37,319 nucleotides of DNA from Pseudobutyrivibrio sp. (GTDB taxonomy: Bacteria; Bacillota; Clostridia; Lachnospirales; Lachnospiraceae): contig JAILGH010000062.1 in the NCBI GenBank assembly GCA_024697025.1, forward strand, positions 1 through 37,319, read 5' to 3'. A program made the translations under genes and the position numbers. The notes under the pieces were generated by a model. The model saw nothing but the letters and a program-made list of their open reading frames with translations. It was not told the origin of the DNA and ran no database searches. Positions within the stretch are counted from its first letter, which is position 1; each line of letters begins with the position of its first letter. Shown here in pieces: positions 1 through 8,424 of this stretch.

Positions 1-32
1 AATAAAAGAAAAGAAGAAAAGGAGTTACTGTT

Positions 33-944
33 TTGGCTAAATATATCGCAAAACGAATTTTACTGGCGATAGTGTCTATTTGGATAATAACAATGATAAC
101 ATTCTTTGCAATGAACGCTATTCCAGGTGGACCATTCAACAAAGAGAAGGCCTTGTCAGAGAAGACACTAAAAGAGCTTGAAGAAAGGTACAACTTAGAC
201 AAGCCTGTTGGCGAACAGTATGTACTTTACATGAAGGACATTCTTCATGGCGATTGGGGAGTTTCACTTAAGACAGGTCGTCCAATTTGGGATGACATGA
301 TTAAAAAATTTGCTGTTTCCGCTAAACTTGGAGGAATGGCATCAATCTTTGCTATTATCATCGGAATCATTCTCGGTGCCATAGCAGCGTTAACAAGAAA
401 TAAATTACCGGATAGATTGATAATATTCTTTACAACTCTAGGCACGGCCATGCCGTCCTTTGTACTAGCAACCTTGCTATTACTTGTATTCTGTTTGAAG
501 TTAGGCTGGTTCCCAGTTTATTCTGCAACAGATCCAAACTATACTCTTCCGGTAATAGCACTTGCAGTATATCCAATGGCATATATCACACGTCTTACCA
601 AGACAAGTATGCTAGATGCTCTTAATCAGGATTACATCAGAACAGCAAGAGCAAAGGGCGTTTCAAAGTTAAAAGTTATTTTCCTGCATGCCCTTAGAAA
701 TGCACTTATTCCAGTTATTACTTACGTTGGCCCTATGGTTGCCTACATCTTAACTGGTTCAATGGTTGTAGAAAATATTTTTACAATCGGTGGACTTGGC
801 TCTACTTTTGTAACTTCTATCACATCAAGAGATTACCCAACAATAATGGCAGTTACAATTTTCCTTGCAATGCTTATGGTTGTAGCAAACTTACTTACAG
901 ATATTGTTTACAAGTTTGTTGACCCTAGAATTAAACTGGATTAG
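33..944 (+). CDS. oppB: Oligopeptide ABC transporter permease OppB
   Basis: Inner-membrane permease subunit of a peptide importer, 303 residues, the usual length for OppB/DppB. It opens with a transmembrane segment (about residues 9-31), has further hydrophobic segments, and near residues 195-230 carries the cytoplasmic EAA-type loop (DYIRTARAKGVSKLKVIFLHAL) that docks on the ATPases. It ends in the typical DPRIKLD tail. The start is a TTG at 33 with GGAG at 21-24, eight bases upstream; no ATG start fits. It is followed immediately by oppC, whose ribosome binding site overlaps the oppB stop. Specificity for oligo- versus dipeptides cannot be told from the permease. The operon promoter lies before the window. 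Confidence 0.93.
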   Translation: MAKYIAKRILLAIVSIWIITMITFFAMNAIPGGPFNKEKALSEKTLKELEERYNLDKPVGEQYVLYMKDILHGDWGVSLKTGRPIWDDMIKKFAVSAKLGGMASIFAIIIGIILGAIAALTRNKLPDRLIIFFTTLGTAMPSFVLATLLLLVFCLKLGWFPVYSATDPNYTLPVIALAVYPMAYITRLTKTSMLDALNQDYIRTARAKGVSKLKVIFLHALRNALIPVITYVGPMVAYILTGSMVVENIFTIGGLGSTFVTSITSRDYPTIMAVTIFLAMLMVVANLLTDIVYKFVDPRIKLD

Positions 945-957
945 GAGGAAGTTAGAT

Positions 958-2040
958 TTGGATAATAAAGAGATGAAAAGAAGCTTCCTCTCTGCCCAGG
1001 TTGATTTATCAAAGTTCAATGCAGGCAATTTTGAGAAAGCTACAGATGAAGAAAAGCGTCAAAAGGACGTTATGGGCGAATCTACAACATTCTTTAAGGA
1101 TGGAATGAGACGCCTTCGCAAAAACCCACTTGCAATGGCAAGTATAGTTGTTTTATTTGCAATTCTTTTAGTTATTATTATTGCGCCACATTTTGTTCCA
1201 TACAGCTACGACGAGGTAGTTACTGTAAATGGACAGCGCGATAAGACAATGACAAACCTTAGTTTCATGTGTTATTCCGACAAGGAACTTATATACATGG
1301 ATGAAACCGGAGAGGATTTATTCCCTCATATTTTTGGTACAGACGGCTTAGGTCGTGATTACTTTATTCGTGTTATTTATGGTACAAGAGTATCACTTGC
1401 TGTAGGTGTTGTTGCAGCACTTATGGTAGTTCTTATTGGTATTATTTATGGTTCAGTGGCAGGCTACTTTGGTGGCAAAGTTGACCTTATTATGATGAGA
1501 ATCGTAGATATTATTTATTCCCTTCCTGATATGCTGATAATTATCCTTTTATCAGTAGTACTTAAAGAAGTATTAGGAGGAAAATTAGCAGGAACCGTAT
1601 TTTCAAAACTTGGAACCAATATGATTTCAATGTTTATAGTATTTGGTCTCCTCTATTGGGTAAGTATGGCCCGTCTTATCAGAGGTCAGATTCTTACTAT
1701 CAAAAACAATGAATATGTACTTGCAGCAAAATGTATTGGTACATCTAACCGCAAGATTTTAATAAAACATATTTTGCCAAACTGCTTGTCAGTAATTATC
1801 ATCACCACTGCCCTTCAGATTCCAAGTGCTATCTTCACAGAGAGCTACTTGTCGTTCTTGGGACTTGGTGTATCTATTCCACTTTCATCACTTGGCTCAC
1901 TTGCCAATGATGCAAGAGCCGGTATGCAGACTTATCCGGAAAGACTGGTTATACCAGCAGTTATTATTTGCTTAATCGTACTTGCACTCAACCTTCTTGG
2001 TGATGGTCTTAGAGATGCATTCGATACAAAGCTTGATTAA
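958..2040 (+). CDS. oppC: Oligopeptide ABC transporter permease OppC
   Basis: Second permease subunit, partner of OppB, about 360 residues. A long cytoplasmic N-terminus (about 50 residues) precedes the first membrane segment (NPLAMASIVVLFAILLVIII), as in OppC. The EAA loop is visible (NNEYVLAAKCIGTSNRKILIKHILPN), followed by the family motif ESYLSFLGLG. I chose the TTG at 958 because AGGAGG at 943-948 sits nine bases upstream; the longer reading from 904 would run through the end of oppB. The stop at 2040 is 13 bases before oppD. Two adjacent permease genes both starting with TTG suggest lowered, matched translation initiation, which is inference. Confidence 0.92.
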   Translation: MDNKEMKRSFLSAQVDLSKFNAGNFEKATDEEKRQKDVMGESTTFFKDGMRRLRKNPLAMASIVVLFAILLVIIIAPHFVPYSYDEVVTVNGQRDKTMTNLSFMCYSDKELIYMDETGEDLFPHIFGTDGLGRDYFIRVIYGTRVSLAVGVVAALMVVLIGIIYGSVAGYFGGKVDLIMMRIVDIIYSLPDMLIIILLSVVLKEVLGGKLAGTVFSKLGTNMISMFIVFGLLYWVSMARLIRGQILTIKNNEYVLAAKCIGTSNRKILIKHILPNCLSVIIITTALQIPSAIFTESYLSFLGLGVSIPLSSLGSLANDARAGMQTYPERLVIPAVIICLIVLALNLLGDGLRDAFDTKLD

Positions 2041-2053
2041 TCAGGAGGTAATT

Positions 2054-3052
2054 ATGGCAGATTCAAAATATGTTCTTGAAGTGAATGACCTCCATACAAG
2101 CTTTTTTACAGATTCAGGTGAGGTCAAGGCTGTTAATGGTGTTAATTTTAAAATTGAACCAGGAAAGACTCTGGGTATCGTAGGTGAGTCTGGCTCAGGT
2201 AAATCCGTTACAGCTTATTCAATTATGCAGATTCTCGCTCAGACAGGACGCATCACAAGTGGTGAGGTTCTCTTTAAGGGCGAAGATATTACAAAATATT
2301 CTGAAAGGGAAATGCAAAAGTTTAGAGGAAGTAAATGCTCTATTATTTTCCAGGACCCTATGACAAGCTTAAACCCTGTATTTACAGTAGGTTATCAGCT
2401 TGAAGAAGCAATTATGCTTCATACAAACAAAAATAGAGCTCAGGCAAAGGAAAGAGCTATTGAGCTTTTAAAATTAGTTGGCGTTAATGACCCGGAAAAG
2501 CGTATCAATCAGTATCCACACGAGCACTCAGGTGGTATGAGACAGCGTGATATGATTGCCATGGCTCTTGCTTGTGAGCCAGATATCCTTATTGCAGATG
2601 AGCCAACAACAGCACTTGATGTTACAATTCAGGCGCAGATTTTGGAGCTTATGCAGGAGCTTCAAAAGAAGCTTGGTATGGCTATCATCATGGTTACACA
2701 TGACCTTGGAGTTATTGCAAACATGTGTGATGAAATCATTGTTATGTACGGTGGCCGTGTATGTGAGCGAGGAACAGCAGATGATATTTTCTACAGACCA
2801 GCTCATGAATATACAAAGGGATTACTTCGTTCTATCCCTCGCAAGGACAACATGAAGGAAAAGTTAGTTCCAATCGGTGGTACACCTATTAATCTTCTTA
2901 ACATGCCAGAGGGCTGTGCTTTCTGTCCAAGATGCGATGCGGCAATGAAGATTTGTCTTAATCAGGTACCAGATGAGCTTAGAATTAGCGATTCTCATTT
3001 GGCGAGCTGCTGGATGAATGTTAAAGAATTATATGAAAGTAAGGAGGCATAA
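2054..3052 (+). CDS. oppD: Oligopeptide ABC transporter ATPase OppD
   Basis: Cytoplasmic ATPase subunit, 332 residues. Walker A GESGSGKS is at residues 44-51, the Q-loop glutamine at 100, the signature SGGMRQR at about 159-165 and Walker B ILIADEP at 178-184, followed by the D-loop TTALDV. The C-terminal oligopeptide-binding extension has a cysteine-rich stretch (C-x2-C-x2-C-x5-C, in GCAFCPRC...KIC) of the sort linked to an iron-sulfur cluster in some OppD/DppD proteins. The ATG at 2054 follows AGGAGG (2043-2048); a longer upstream reading overlaps oppC and is not supported. Residues around the signature ([11 protein letters not shown]) differ from the commoner HEFSGGMRQRV. It pairs with OppF. 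Confidence 0.94.
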   Translation: MADSKYVLEVNDLHTSFFTDSGEVKAVNGVNFKIEPGKTLGIVGESGSGKSVTAYSIMQILAQTGRITSGEVLFKGEDITKYSEREMQKFRGSKCSIIFQDPMTSLNPVFTVGYQLEEAIMLHTNKNRAQAKERAIELLKLVGVNDPEKRINQYPHEHSGGMRQRDMIAMALACEPDILIADEPTTALDVTIQAQILELMQELQKKLGMAIIMVTHDLGVIANMCDEIIVMYGGRVCERGTADDIFYRPAHEYTKGLLRSIPRKDNMKEKLVPIGGTPINLLNMPEGCAFCPRCDAAMKICLNQVPDELRISDSHLASCWMNVKELYESKEA

Positions 3053-3054
3053 TC

Positions 3055-4035
3055 ATGAGTGAAGAAAAATACCTCCTTGAGGTAGAACATTTAAAGCAGT
3101 ACTTCCCTATCAAGGAAGGATTTAGAACAGTACCACTTAAGGCTGTTGATGATATTTCATTTGCAATCAAGCCAGGTGAAACCCTTGGTCTTGTTGGAGA
3201 ATCAGGTTGTGGTAAGACTACAGTTGGTCGTACTCTTCTACGTCTCTATCAGCCAACAGCTGGTCGAATTATATTTGATGGAAACGTTCTTTTTGACAGT
3301 GAAAATAAAATAGATGTAGACATGCATCCATATCGTAGAGAGATGCAGATGGTATTCCAGGATCCTTATTCATCACTTGATCCTAGAATGACAGTTGAGG
3401 ACATTATCGGTGAGCCTCTTGATGTACACAAGCTCTACTCTTCCAAGAGTGAGCGACGCGACAAAATACTATCTCTTATGGAGACTGTAGGACTTAATGC
3501 TGAGCATGCAATGCGTTATGCACATGAGTTCTCAGGCGGACAGCGTCAGCGTATTGGTATCGCAAGAGCCCTTGCTGTAAATCCAAAGTTTATAGTTTGC
3601 GATGAGCCAGTTTCAGCTCTTGATGTTTCAATTCAGGCGCAGGTGGTAAATATGTTTGAGGAGCTTCAGGAAAAGCTTGGGGTAGCATATTTATTTATCG
3701 CACACGATTTGCTAGTTGTTCATCACATCTCAGATAGAATTGCTGTAATGTACTTAGGTCACATTATGGAAATCGCAGATGCTGATGATTTAAATAATAA
3801 TCCAGTTCATCCATATACTCTCTCGCTTCTTTCGGCTGTACCTATTCCAGATCCAGAGACAGCTAGAAACAGCAAGAGAATCATTTTGGAGGGAGATGTT
3901 CCAAGCCCTCTTAAAATGCCAAGCGGATGTCCATTTAGAACTAGATGTGCTTATGCAACTGAGCAGTGTGCAAAGGAAATGCCACCTCTTAAGGATAGAG
4001 GAAACAGACATTTCGTTGCTTGTTGGAACAAATAA
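3055..4035 (+). CDS. oppF: Oligopeptide ABC transporter ATPase OppF
   Basis: Second ATPase subunit, 326 residues, heterodimer partner of OppD. Walker A GESGCGKT is at residues 48-55, the Q-loop [10 protein letters not shown] at 101-110, the signature FSGGQRQR at 159-166 and Walker B FIVCDEP at 179-185, with D-loop [11 protein letters not shown]. The C-terminal tail carries [15 protein letters not shown], the standard OppF/DppF cysteine motif. It starts two bases after the oppD stop, with AGGAGG inside the oppD end, so the two are translationally coupled. All catalytic motifs look intact. Confidence 0.94.
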   Translation: MSEEKYLLEVEHLKQYFPIKEGFRTVPLKAVDDISFAIKPGETLGLVGESGCGKTTVGRTLLRLYQPTAGRIIFDGNVLFDSENKIDVDMHPYRREMQMVFQDPYSSLDPRMTVEDIIGEPLDVHKLYSSKSERRDKILSLMETVGLNAEHAMRYAHEFSGGQRQRIGIARALAVNPKFIVCDEPVSALDVSIQAQVVNMFEELQEKLGVAYLFIAHDLLVVHHISDRIAVMYLGHIMEIADADDLNNNPVHPYTLSLLSAVPIPDPETARNSKRIILEGDVPSPLKMPSGCPFRTRCAYATEQCAKEMPPLKDRGNRHFVACWNK

Positions 4036-4049
4036 TTTTTCTTTGAAAT

Positions 4050-4117
4050 ATTCAAGTCAATTGTAGGGGGATTGATTGAATAATTAAAAAGGGATTTTAA
4101 GCTTACCAGCTTAAGAT
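4050..4117 (+). promoter_or_regulatory. Structured leader between oppF and oppA
   Basis: Two hairpins can be drawn in the 108-base gap. The first pairs 4050-4060 with 4072-4081 (one bulged base) around a G-rich loop. The second pairs TTAAGCT at 4097-4103 with AGCTTAA at 4108-4114 and extends three more pairs outward. Neither is followed by a U-run, so they look like mRNA processing or stability structures rather than terminators. Such structures often raise binding-protein mRNA over permease mRNA; that role here is inference. Confidence 0.45.
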
Positions 4118-4143
4118 AAATAAATTTATAAGGAGAAAGAAGA

Positions 4144-5886
4144 ATGAAAAGAAAACTTATCGCAGTTTTACTTGTTGCAACTATGGCAGCAACAAGCCTT
4201 GTAGCTTGCGGTAACAAAGGTCAGAAGCCTTCTTCTTCAAACGGTGGAGATGGTTCTGCAACTGCAGAAGCTACAAAAATTAACACAGACACAACAACTC
4301 TTAAAATCAACGTTGGTGGAGAGCCAGATTATCTTGATCCAACTCTCAACTCAGCAGTTGATGGAGCAGTTCTTGCTGTTAACACATTCGTAGGTCTTTA
4401 TACCCTCGATGAGAACAACACTCCTGTTCCAGCTCTTGCTGACGGTGAGCCAGAGGTTTCAGAGGATGGAAAGCACTACACAATTAAACTTATCGAGTCA
4501 AAGTGGTCAAACGGTGAGGAGCTTACAGCAAATGATTTTGTTTACAGCTGGAACCGTGCAGTAGCTGAGGAAACAGCAGCTGATTATGCTTATATGTTTG
4601 CTCCTATTGCAACAAACGATGACGGAACACTTAAGGTTAAAGCAACAGATGATTACACTCTTGAAGTAGAGTTAAATGCTCCATGTGCATATTTCTACGA
4701 TTTACTTGCATTCCCAACATTCATGCCTGTATATCAGAAGGGTGTAGAGGAAGCTAATCCAGATGGAACAGCACCAGGTGCTTGGGCTCAGAAGCCAGGT
4801 TTTGTATGCAACGGTGCTTATACCCTTACAGACTGGAAGCATAAATCATCTATGACTTATGAGAAGAATCCAAATTTCTACAGAGCTGATGAAGTAGAAA
4901 TCGAGAAGCTTGAGTTCATGCTTTCAGAGGATGATACAGCAATCTACGCTGCATACAACAATGGTGATATCGATTTCGTAGATCAGAAGATTCCATCTGA
5001 TGAAATTGAGACACTTAAGGGTAACCCAGAGTTTAACATAGTTGATACACTTGGAACATATTATGTTGGTTTCAACGTAAACTCTAAGATTTTCGATGGT
5101 CTTACACCAGAGCAGGCTACAAAGATGCGTCAGGCTCTTTCACTTCTTATCGACCGTCAGTGGATTGTTGAAACTGTAGAGCCTACAGAAAAGACTCCTG
5201 CAGATACATTTATCCCAGATGGAATGGCTGATGGTAACGGTGGCACATTCGAGGCAGATGATTTCGGATATTATGATGCTACAACAACAGGTGCTAACAA
5301 CGTAGAGGAAGCAGTAAAGCTTCTTGAGGAGTGTGGATACAAGTTCACAGAGAAGGGTGATGGAACATATGACATCTCTCCAGCTCTTGAAGTTACATAC
5401 CTTACAAACCCATCAACAACACATGAAGGTGTTGCAACATTAATCCAGCAGGATTGGGGTAAGGTTGGTATCAATGTAAAGGTTGAGACAGAAGACTGGA
5501 ACGTATTCCTTGAAGATAGAAAAGCTGGTAAGTTTGATATTGCTCGTGAGGGATGGATTGCAGACTTCAACGATCCAATCAACATGCTTGAGATGTGGGT
5601 ATCAGACGGTGGTAACAACGACATGCAGTTTGGTAAGAACCCAACAGCAGCAGCTCCAGATTGGAAAGAATATGATGCTCTTATCCAGAAGATTTACGCA
5701 GAGACTGATTACGCAAAGCGTGCAGATCTCATGCATGAGGCTGAGGATATGCTTATGAGTACATATGCAGTAGTACCTGTATACTTCTACAACCATATCT
5801 TCCTTCAGAAGTCTAATGTAACTGGAGTATACGTTACTAAGAACCAGAACATTTACTATATGTATGCAAAAAAGACAGCTGAATAA
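4144..5886 (+). CDS. oppA: Peptide ABC transporter substrate-binding lipoprotein OppA
   Basis: Extracytoplasmic peptide-binding protein of the SBP_bac_5 family, 580 residues, a normal length. A lipoprotein signal peptide is clear: MKRK, a hydrophobic core and the lipobox LVAC with the lipidated cysteine at residue 22, followed by a Ser/Gly/Asn-rich linker. Family segments include GGEPDYLDPTL near the N-terminus, YTIKLIESKWSNGEELTANDFVYSWNR and MRQALSLLIDRQWIV. It would be anchored on the outer face of the membrane and deliver peptides to OppBC. AAGGAG lies at about 4130-4135 before the ATG. It is the last gene of the operon and is followed by a strong terminator. Confidence 0.95.
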   Translation: MKRKLIAVLLVATMAATSLVACGNKGQKPSSSNGGDGSATAEATKINTDTTTLKINVGGEPDYLDPTLNSAVDGAVLAVNTFVGLYTLDENNTPVPALADGEPEVSEDGKHYTIKLIESKWSNGEELTANDFVYSWNRAVAEETAADYAYMFAPIATNDDGTLKVKATDDYTLEVELNAPCAYFYDLLAFPTFMPVYQKGVEEANPDGTAPGAWAQKPGFVCNGAYTLTDWKHKSSMTYEKNPNFYRADEVEIEKLEFMLSEDDTAIYAAYNNGDIDFVDQKIPSDEIETLKGNPEFNIVDTLGTYYVGFNVNSKIFDGLTPEQATKMRQALSLLIDRQWIVETVEPTEKTPADTFIPDGMADGNGGTFEADDFGYYDATTTGANNVEEAVKLLEECGYKFTEKGDGTYDISPALEVTYLTNPSTTHEGVATLIQQDWGKVGINVKVETEDWNVFLEDRKAGKFDIAREGWIADFNDPINMLEMWVSDGGNNDMQFGKNPTAAAPDWKEYDALIQKIYAETDYAKRADLMHEAEDMLMSTYAVVPVYFYNHIFLQKSNVTGVYVTKNQNIYYMYAKKTAE

Positions 5887-5933
5887 ATTGGTAAATGTAT
5901 AATTAAATTAAGTATTTCAGTACGAAAAATTTT

Positions 5934-5968
5934 AGGGGAAATCAATTTTGATTTCCCCTTATTTTTTC
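5934..5968 (+). terminator. Rho-independent terminator of the opp operon
   Basis: Perfect inverted repeat GGGGAAATCA / TGATTTCCCC (arms about 5935-5944 and 5949-5958) with a short loop, followed by TTATTTTTTC. It ends the opp operon 48 bases after oppA. Confidence 0.9.
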
Positions 5969-5990
5969 TAGAAAAAAGGCCATTTTTTTG

Positions 5991-6019
5991 TTGACATCTA
6001 TGGCCTACTCTAGTAGAAT
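5991..6019 (+). promoter_or_regulatory. Consensus sigma-A promoter of the tRNA operon
   Basis: TTGACA at 5991-5996 and TAGAAT at 6014-6019 are separated by exactly 17 bases. The expected transcription start is near 6026, about 34 bases before tRNA-Ser. It is the only convincing promoter ahead of the two tRNA genes and possibly tyrS. Confidence 0.82.
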
Positions 6020-6059
6020 AACACTTGCGTCGAAGAAATACGATAGACACCTACAACTT

Positions 6060-6147
6060 GGAGAAGTACTCAAGAGGCCGAAGAGGCGCCCCTGCTAAGG
6101 GTGTAGGTCGGGCAACCGGCGCGAGGGTTCAAATCCCTCCTTCTCCG
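6060..6147 (+). tRNA. tRNA-Ser (anticodon GCT)
   Basis: An 88-base cloverleaf with acceptor arm GGAGAAG / CTTCTCC, discriminator G at 6147, T-loop GGTTCAAATCC and anticodon GCT at 6094-6096 in the loop CTGCTAA. The long variable arm (GTCGGGCAACCGGC region) marks a class II tRNA, here serine. CCA is not encoded. It reads AGC/AGU codons. Confidence 0.95.
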
Positions 6148-6181
6148 TTTTTTCCTTTAGAGGAAGATAGAGTTACAAAGG

Positions 6182-6286
6182 TACTTCCTGTTATGCGGGA
6201 AGACGCTCCATTGTAATCGGCTTCGCCGAAGAGGTCGCGTCGTGGGAAACAAATTTTTTTCCGCTTCGCTTCAAAAATTTATTTCC
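6182..6286 (+). other. Structured spacer between tRNA-Ser and tRNA-Cys
   Basis: The 143-base spacer is highly self-complementary. TCGGC/GCCGA (6217-6221/6225-6229) forms a tight hairpin nested in GACGC/GCGTC (6202-6206/6237-6241). A longer stem pairs 6245-6258 with 6273-6286 (13 of 14 positions) around a GCTTCGC-containing loop. An upstream CTTCC/GGAAG pair is also possible near 6184-6202. No reading frame or tRNA is seen here. It may guide processing of the tRNA precursor or be a small repeated element; the role is unknown. Confidence 0.5.
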
Positions 6287-6290
6287 TTTT

Positions 6291-6361
6291 GGTGCCATAG
6301 CCAAGTGGTAAGGCATGGGACTGCAACTCCCTGATCGGCGGTTCAAATCCGTCTGGCACCT
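6291..6361 (+). tRNA. tRNA-Cys (anticodon GCA)
   Basis: A 71-base cloverleaf with acceptor GGTGCCA / TGGCACC, the U discriminator at 6361 typical of cysteine tRNAs, T-loop GGTTCAAATCC and anticodon GCA in the loop ACTGCAA. The D-loop is short (AGTGGTA). CCA is not encoded. It is probably cotranscribed with tRNA-Ser. Confidence 0.95.
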
Positions 6362-6368
6362 CTTATTT

Positions 6369-6404
6369 ATCCCTCGACCCTAGTAATGGGGGCGAGGGAT
6401 TTTT
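6369..6404 (+). terminator. Terminator of the tRNA operon, just ahead of tyrS
   Basis: Stem ATCCCTCG / CGAGGGAT (6369-6376 and 6393-6400), with extra CCC/GGG pairing inside, followed directly by TTTTT. It lies eight bases after tRNA-Cys and ends only 16 bases before the tyrS ribosome binding site. Confidence 0.85.
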
Positions 6405-6433
6405 GCTATAAATCTTGTAAGGAGGAACATGCA

Positions 6434-7654
6434 ATGACAATTTATGACGAGTTAGTTGAACGTGGCCTTATTGCTCAGGTTACTAACGAAGAAGAAATTA
6501 AAAAATTAATAAACGAGGGCAAGGCTACATTTTATATTGGCTTCGATTGTACAGCAGACAGCCTTACAGCAGGACACTTTATGGCCCTTACTCTTATGAA
6601 GAGACTTCAGATGGCAGGCAACAAGCCTATCGCTCTTATCGGTGGCGGTACAACCATGATTGGTGATCCATCTGGACGTACAGATATGAGAAAGATGCTC
6701 ACTAGAGAGGACATCGATCACAATGCAGCATGCTTCAAAAAGCAAATGGAGCGTTTCATTGATTTCTCTGATGGCAAGGCACTTATGGTCAACAATGCAG
6801 ATTGGTTACTTGACCTTAACTACGTTGATTTACTTCGTGAGGTAGGAGCATGCTTTTCTGTTAACAACATGCTTAGAGCAGAGTGCTACAAGCAGCGCAT
6901 GGAAAAGGGTCTTTCATTCCTTGAGTTTAACTACATGATTATGCAGTCTTACGACTTCTATTACATGTTCCAGAAATACAACTGTAACCTTGAGTTTGGT
7001 GGCGATGACCAGTGGTCAAATATGCTTGGCGGTACAGAGCTTATCAGACGTAAGCTTGGTAAGGATGCTCACGCTATGACAATCACACTTCTTACTGACT
7101 CACAGGGCAAGAAGATGGGAAAGACAGCTGGTAACGCAGTATGGCTCGATGCCAACAAGACATCACCATTTGATTTCTACCAGTACTGGAGAAACGTGGC
7201 TGATGCAGATGTTCTTAAGTGTATCCGCATGCTTACATTCCTTCCTATCGAGCAGATTAAGGAAATGGATAGCTGGGAAGGTGCTAAGCTTAACGAGGCA
7301 AAGGATATCTTAGCTTATGAGCTTACTCAGATGGTTCATGGAACAGAGGAGGCTGATAAGGCCAGAGAGGCATCAAAGGCTCTCTTTGCAGGCGGTGCAA
7401 ACTCAGAGAATGTACCTAGCCATACATTATCAGACGAAGACTTTAGAGATGGCAAGGTTGATATTTTACAGATTCTTGTATCTGCTGGTCTTACAACAAG
7501 CCGTGCAGAAGCTCGTCGTGCAGTGCAGCAGGGTGGCGTTTCAGTAAATGGAGAAAAGGTTTCAGATCCATTTACCGTATACGAAAAGTCAGCATTTGCA
7601 GAGGAGTTCCTTCTCAAGAAGGGCAAGAAGTCTTTCTGCAAGATTACAGTATAA
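6434..7654 (+). CDS. tyrS: Tyrosyl-tRNA synthetase
   Basis: Class I synthetase charging tRNA-Tyr in the cytoplasm, 406 residues, the usual bacterial length. The HIGH-type signature appears as GHFMAL near residue 41 and the KMSKS loop as KKMGKT, both normal variants for this enzyme. Tyrosine-pocket segments (YMIMQSYDFYYMF, GGDDQWSNMLGG) are present. The C-terminal S4-like RNA-binding domain shows SRAEARRAVQQGGVSVNGEKV. The ATG at 6434 has GGAGG (6421-6425) eight bases upstream; a longer reading from 6386 would begin inside the preceding terminator. No T-box leader fits in the 72 bases after tRNA-Cys. Confidence 0.95.
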   Translation: MTIYDELVERGLIAQVTNEEEIKKLINEGKATFYIGFDCTADSLTAGHFMALTLMKRLQMAGNKPIALIGGGTTMIGDPSGRTDMRKMLTREDIDHNAACFKKQMERFIDFSDGKALMVNNADWLLDLNYVDLLREVGACFSVNNMLRAECYKQRMEKGLSFLEFNYMIMQSYDFYYMFQKYNCNLEFGGDDQWSNMLGGTELIRRKLGKDAHAMTITLLTDSQGKKMGKTAGNAVWLDANKTSPFDFYQYWRNVADADVLKCIRMLTFLPIEQIKEMDSWEGAKLNEAKDILAYELTQMVHGTEEADKAREASKALFAGGANSENVPSHTLSDEDFRDGKVDILQILVSAGLTTSRAEARRAVQQGGVSVNGEKVSDPFTVYEKSAFAEEFLLKKGKKSFCKITV

Positions 7655-7668
7655 TAGATGTTATTGAG

Positions 7669-7700
7669 AGGGGTTAGAGCTATGGCTTTAGCCCCTTTAT
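7669..7700 (+). terminator. Rho-independent terminator after tyrS
   Basis: A 12-pair stem, AGGGGTTAGAGC (7669-7680) with GCTTTAGCCCCT (7685-7696), including G-U pairs, with loop TATG and followed by TTATTAAAT. It closes tyrS. Confidence 0.85.
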
Positions 7701-7753
7701 TAAATAAAATTCAAATAAGATTTTCCTGTTAAGAAAAAATTTAATAATTTTTA

Positions 7754-7794
7754 TTACGATAGTCGTAGTATTTTTCTTTTGTTTGTGTTAGAAT
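7754..7794 (+). promoter_or_regulatory. Extended -10 promoter with overlapping dyad, upstream of PAP2 genes
   Basis: TGTTAGAAT at 7786-7794 is an extended -10 element. The matching -35 position is poor (TAGTAT, 7766-7771). That position is overlapped by an inverted repeat, TACGA-TAG-TCGTA (7755-7767, extendable by one or two pairs), which could bind a repressor or activator. The regulator is not identifiable from the site alone. Confidence 0.5.
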
Positions 7795-7826
7795 ATCGAG
7801 GAAAAAAACGAAAGAAAGGTACGAAC

Positions 7827-8402
7827 ATGGAAAACTTAGGAACGATTTTTTATTTTCGGTGGGAGTTAGAGTTTTTACATTGGTTGCAAAGTATACATAA
7901 TCCAATCCTTGATTCAATCATGAAGGGATTAACTAATTTATGCGATAGTCCAGTATTTTTAATACCTATTTTGGTATTTTTGATTTTGCCAATTAACAGA
8001 AAGAGTGCAGTCAATGCGCTTTTATCACTTTTAATTGCATACTTGATTTGTAATTGTTTTCTCAAGGATTTATTTTTTAGATGCAGACCATGTTGGTTTG
8101 AGCCTACGGTGAAAATGTTAGTGGAGGTACCAAATAGCTATTCATTCCCATCAGGTCATACAAATGCGGCTTTTGCAGTGGCGCTGGGATTTTTATTTAG
8201 AAGCAAGAAGATTGGGATATCAATGGTTATTCTTGCAACAGGAATTGCAATTAGCAGAATGTATTTATTCGTACATTGGCCAACTGATATTTTAGGCGGT
8301 ATTATTTCAGGAGCATTTAGCGCAGTTGTCAGCTATTTTATAATCAATGGTATTTACAAGGTTATTGATAGAATAAAGCAAAATACAATTAAGATGGCGT
8401 AA
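7827..8402 (+). CDS. PAP2-family membrane phosphatase, copy 1
   Basis: Integral membrane phosphatase of the type 2 phosphatidic acid phosphatase/undecaprenyl-diphosphatase superfamily, 191 residues. All three catalytic motifs are present: K80-x6-RP (residues 80-88), PSGH at 108-111 and SR-x5-H-x3-D at 143-154. About five membrane segments surround them, so the active site should face outward. The family removes a phosphate from lipid pyrophosphates or phosphatidic acid; the substrate is unknown here. The ATG at 7827 follows GAAAGG; the earlier in-frame start lies in the promoter. It is the first of three adjacent paralogs. Confidence 0.87.
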   Translation: MENLGTIFYFRWELEFLHWLQSIHNPILDSIMKGLTNLCDSPVFLIPILVFLILPINRKSAVNALLSLLIAYLICNCFLKDLFFRCRPCWFEPTVKMLVEVPNSYSFPSGHTNAAFAVALGFLFRSKKIGISMVILATGIAISRMYLFVHWPTDILGGIISGAFSAVVSYFIINGIYKVIDRIKQNTIKMA

Positions 8403-8424
8403 GCCTTTTTTGGAGAATAATGAA

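Noticed and set aside
6025..6216. 63-residue reading frame
   Set aside because: It runs through the tRNA-Ser gene and its leader.
6361..6433. T-box riboswitch for tyrS
   Set aside because: Only 72 bases are available, filled by a terminator; no T-box sequence or specifier loop is seen.
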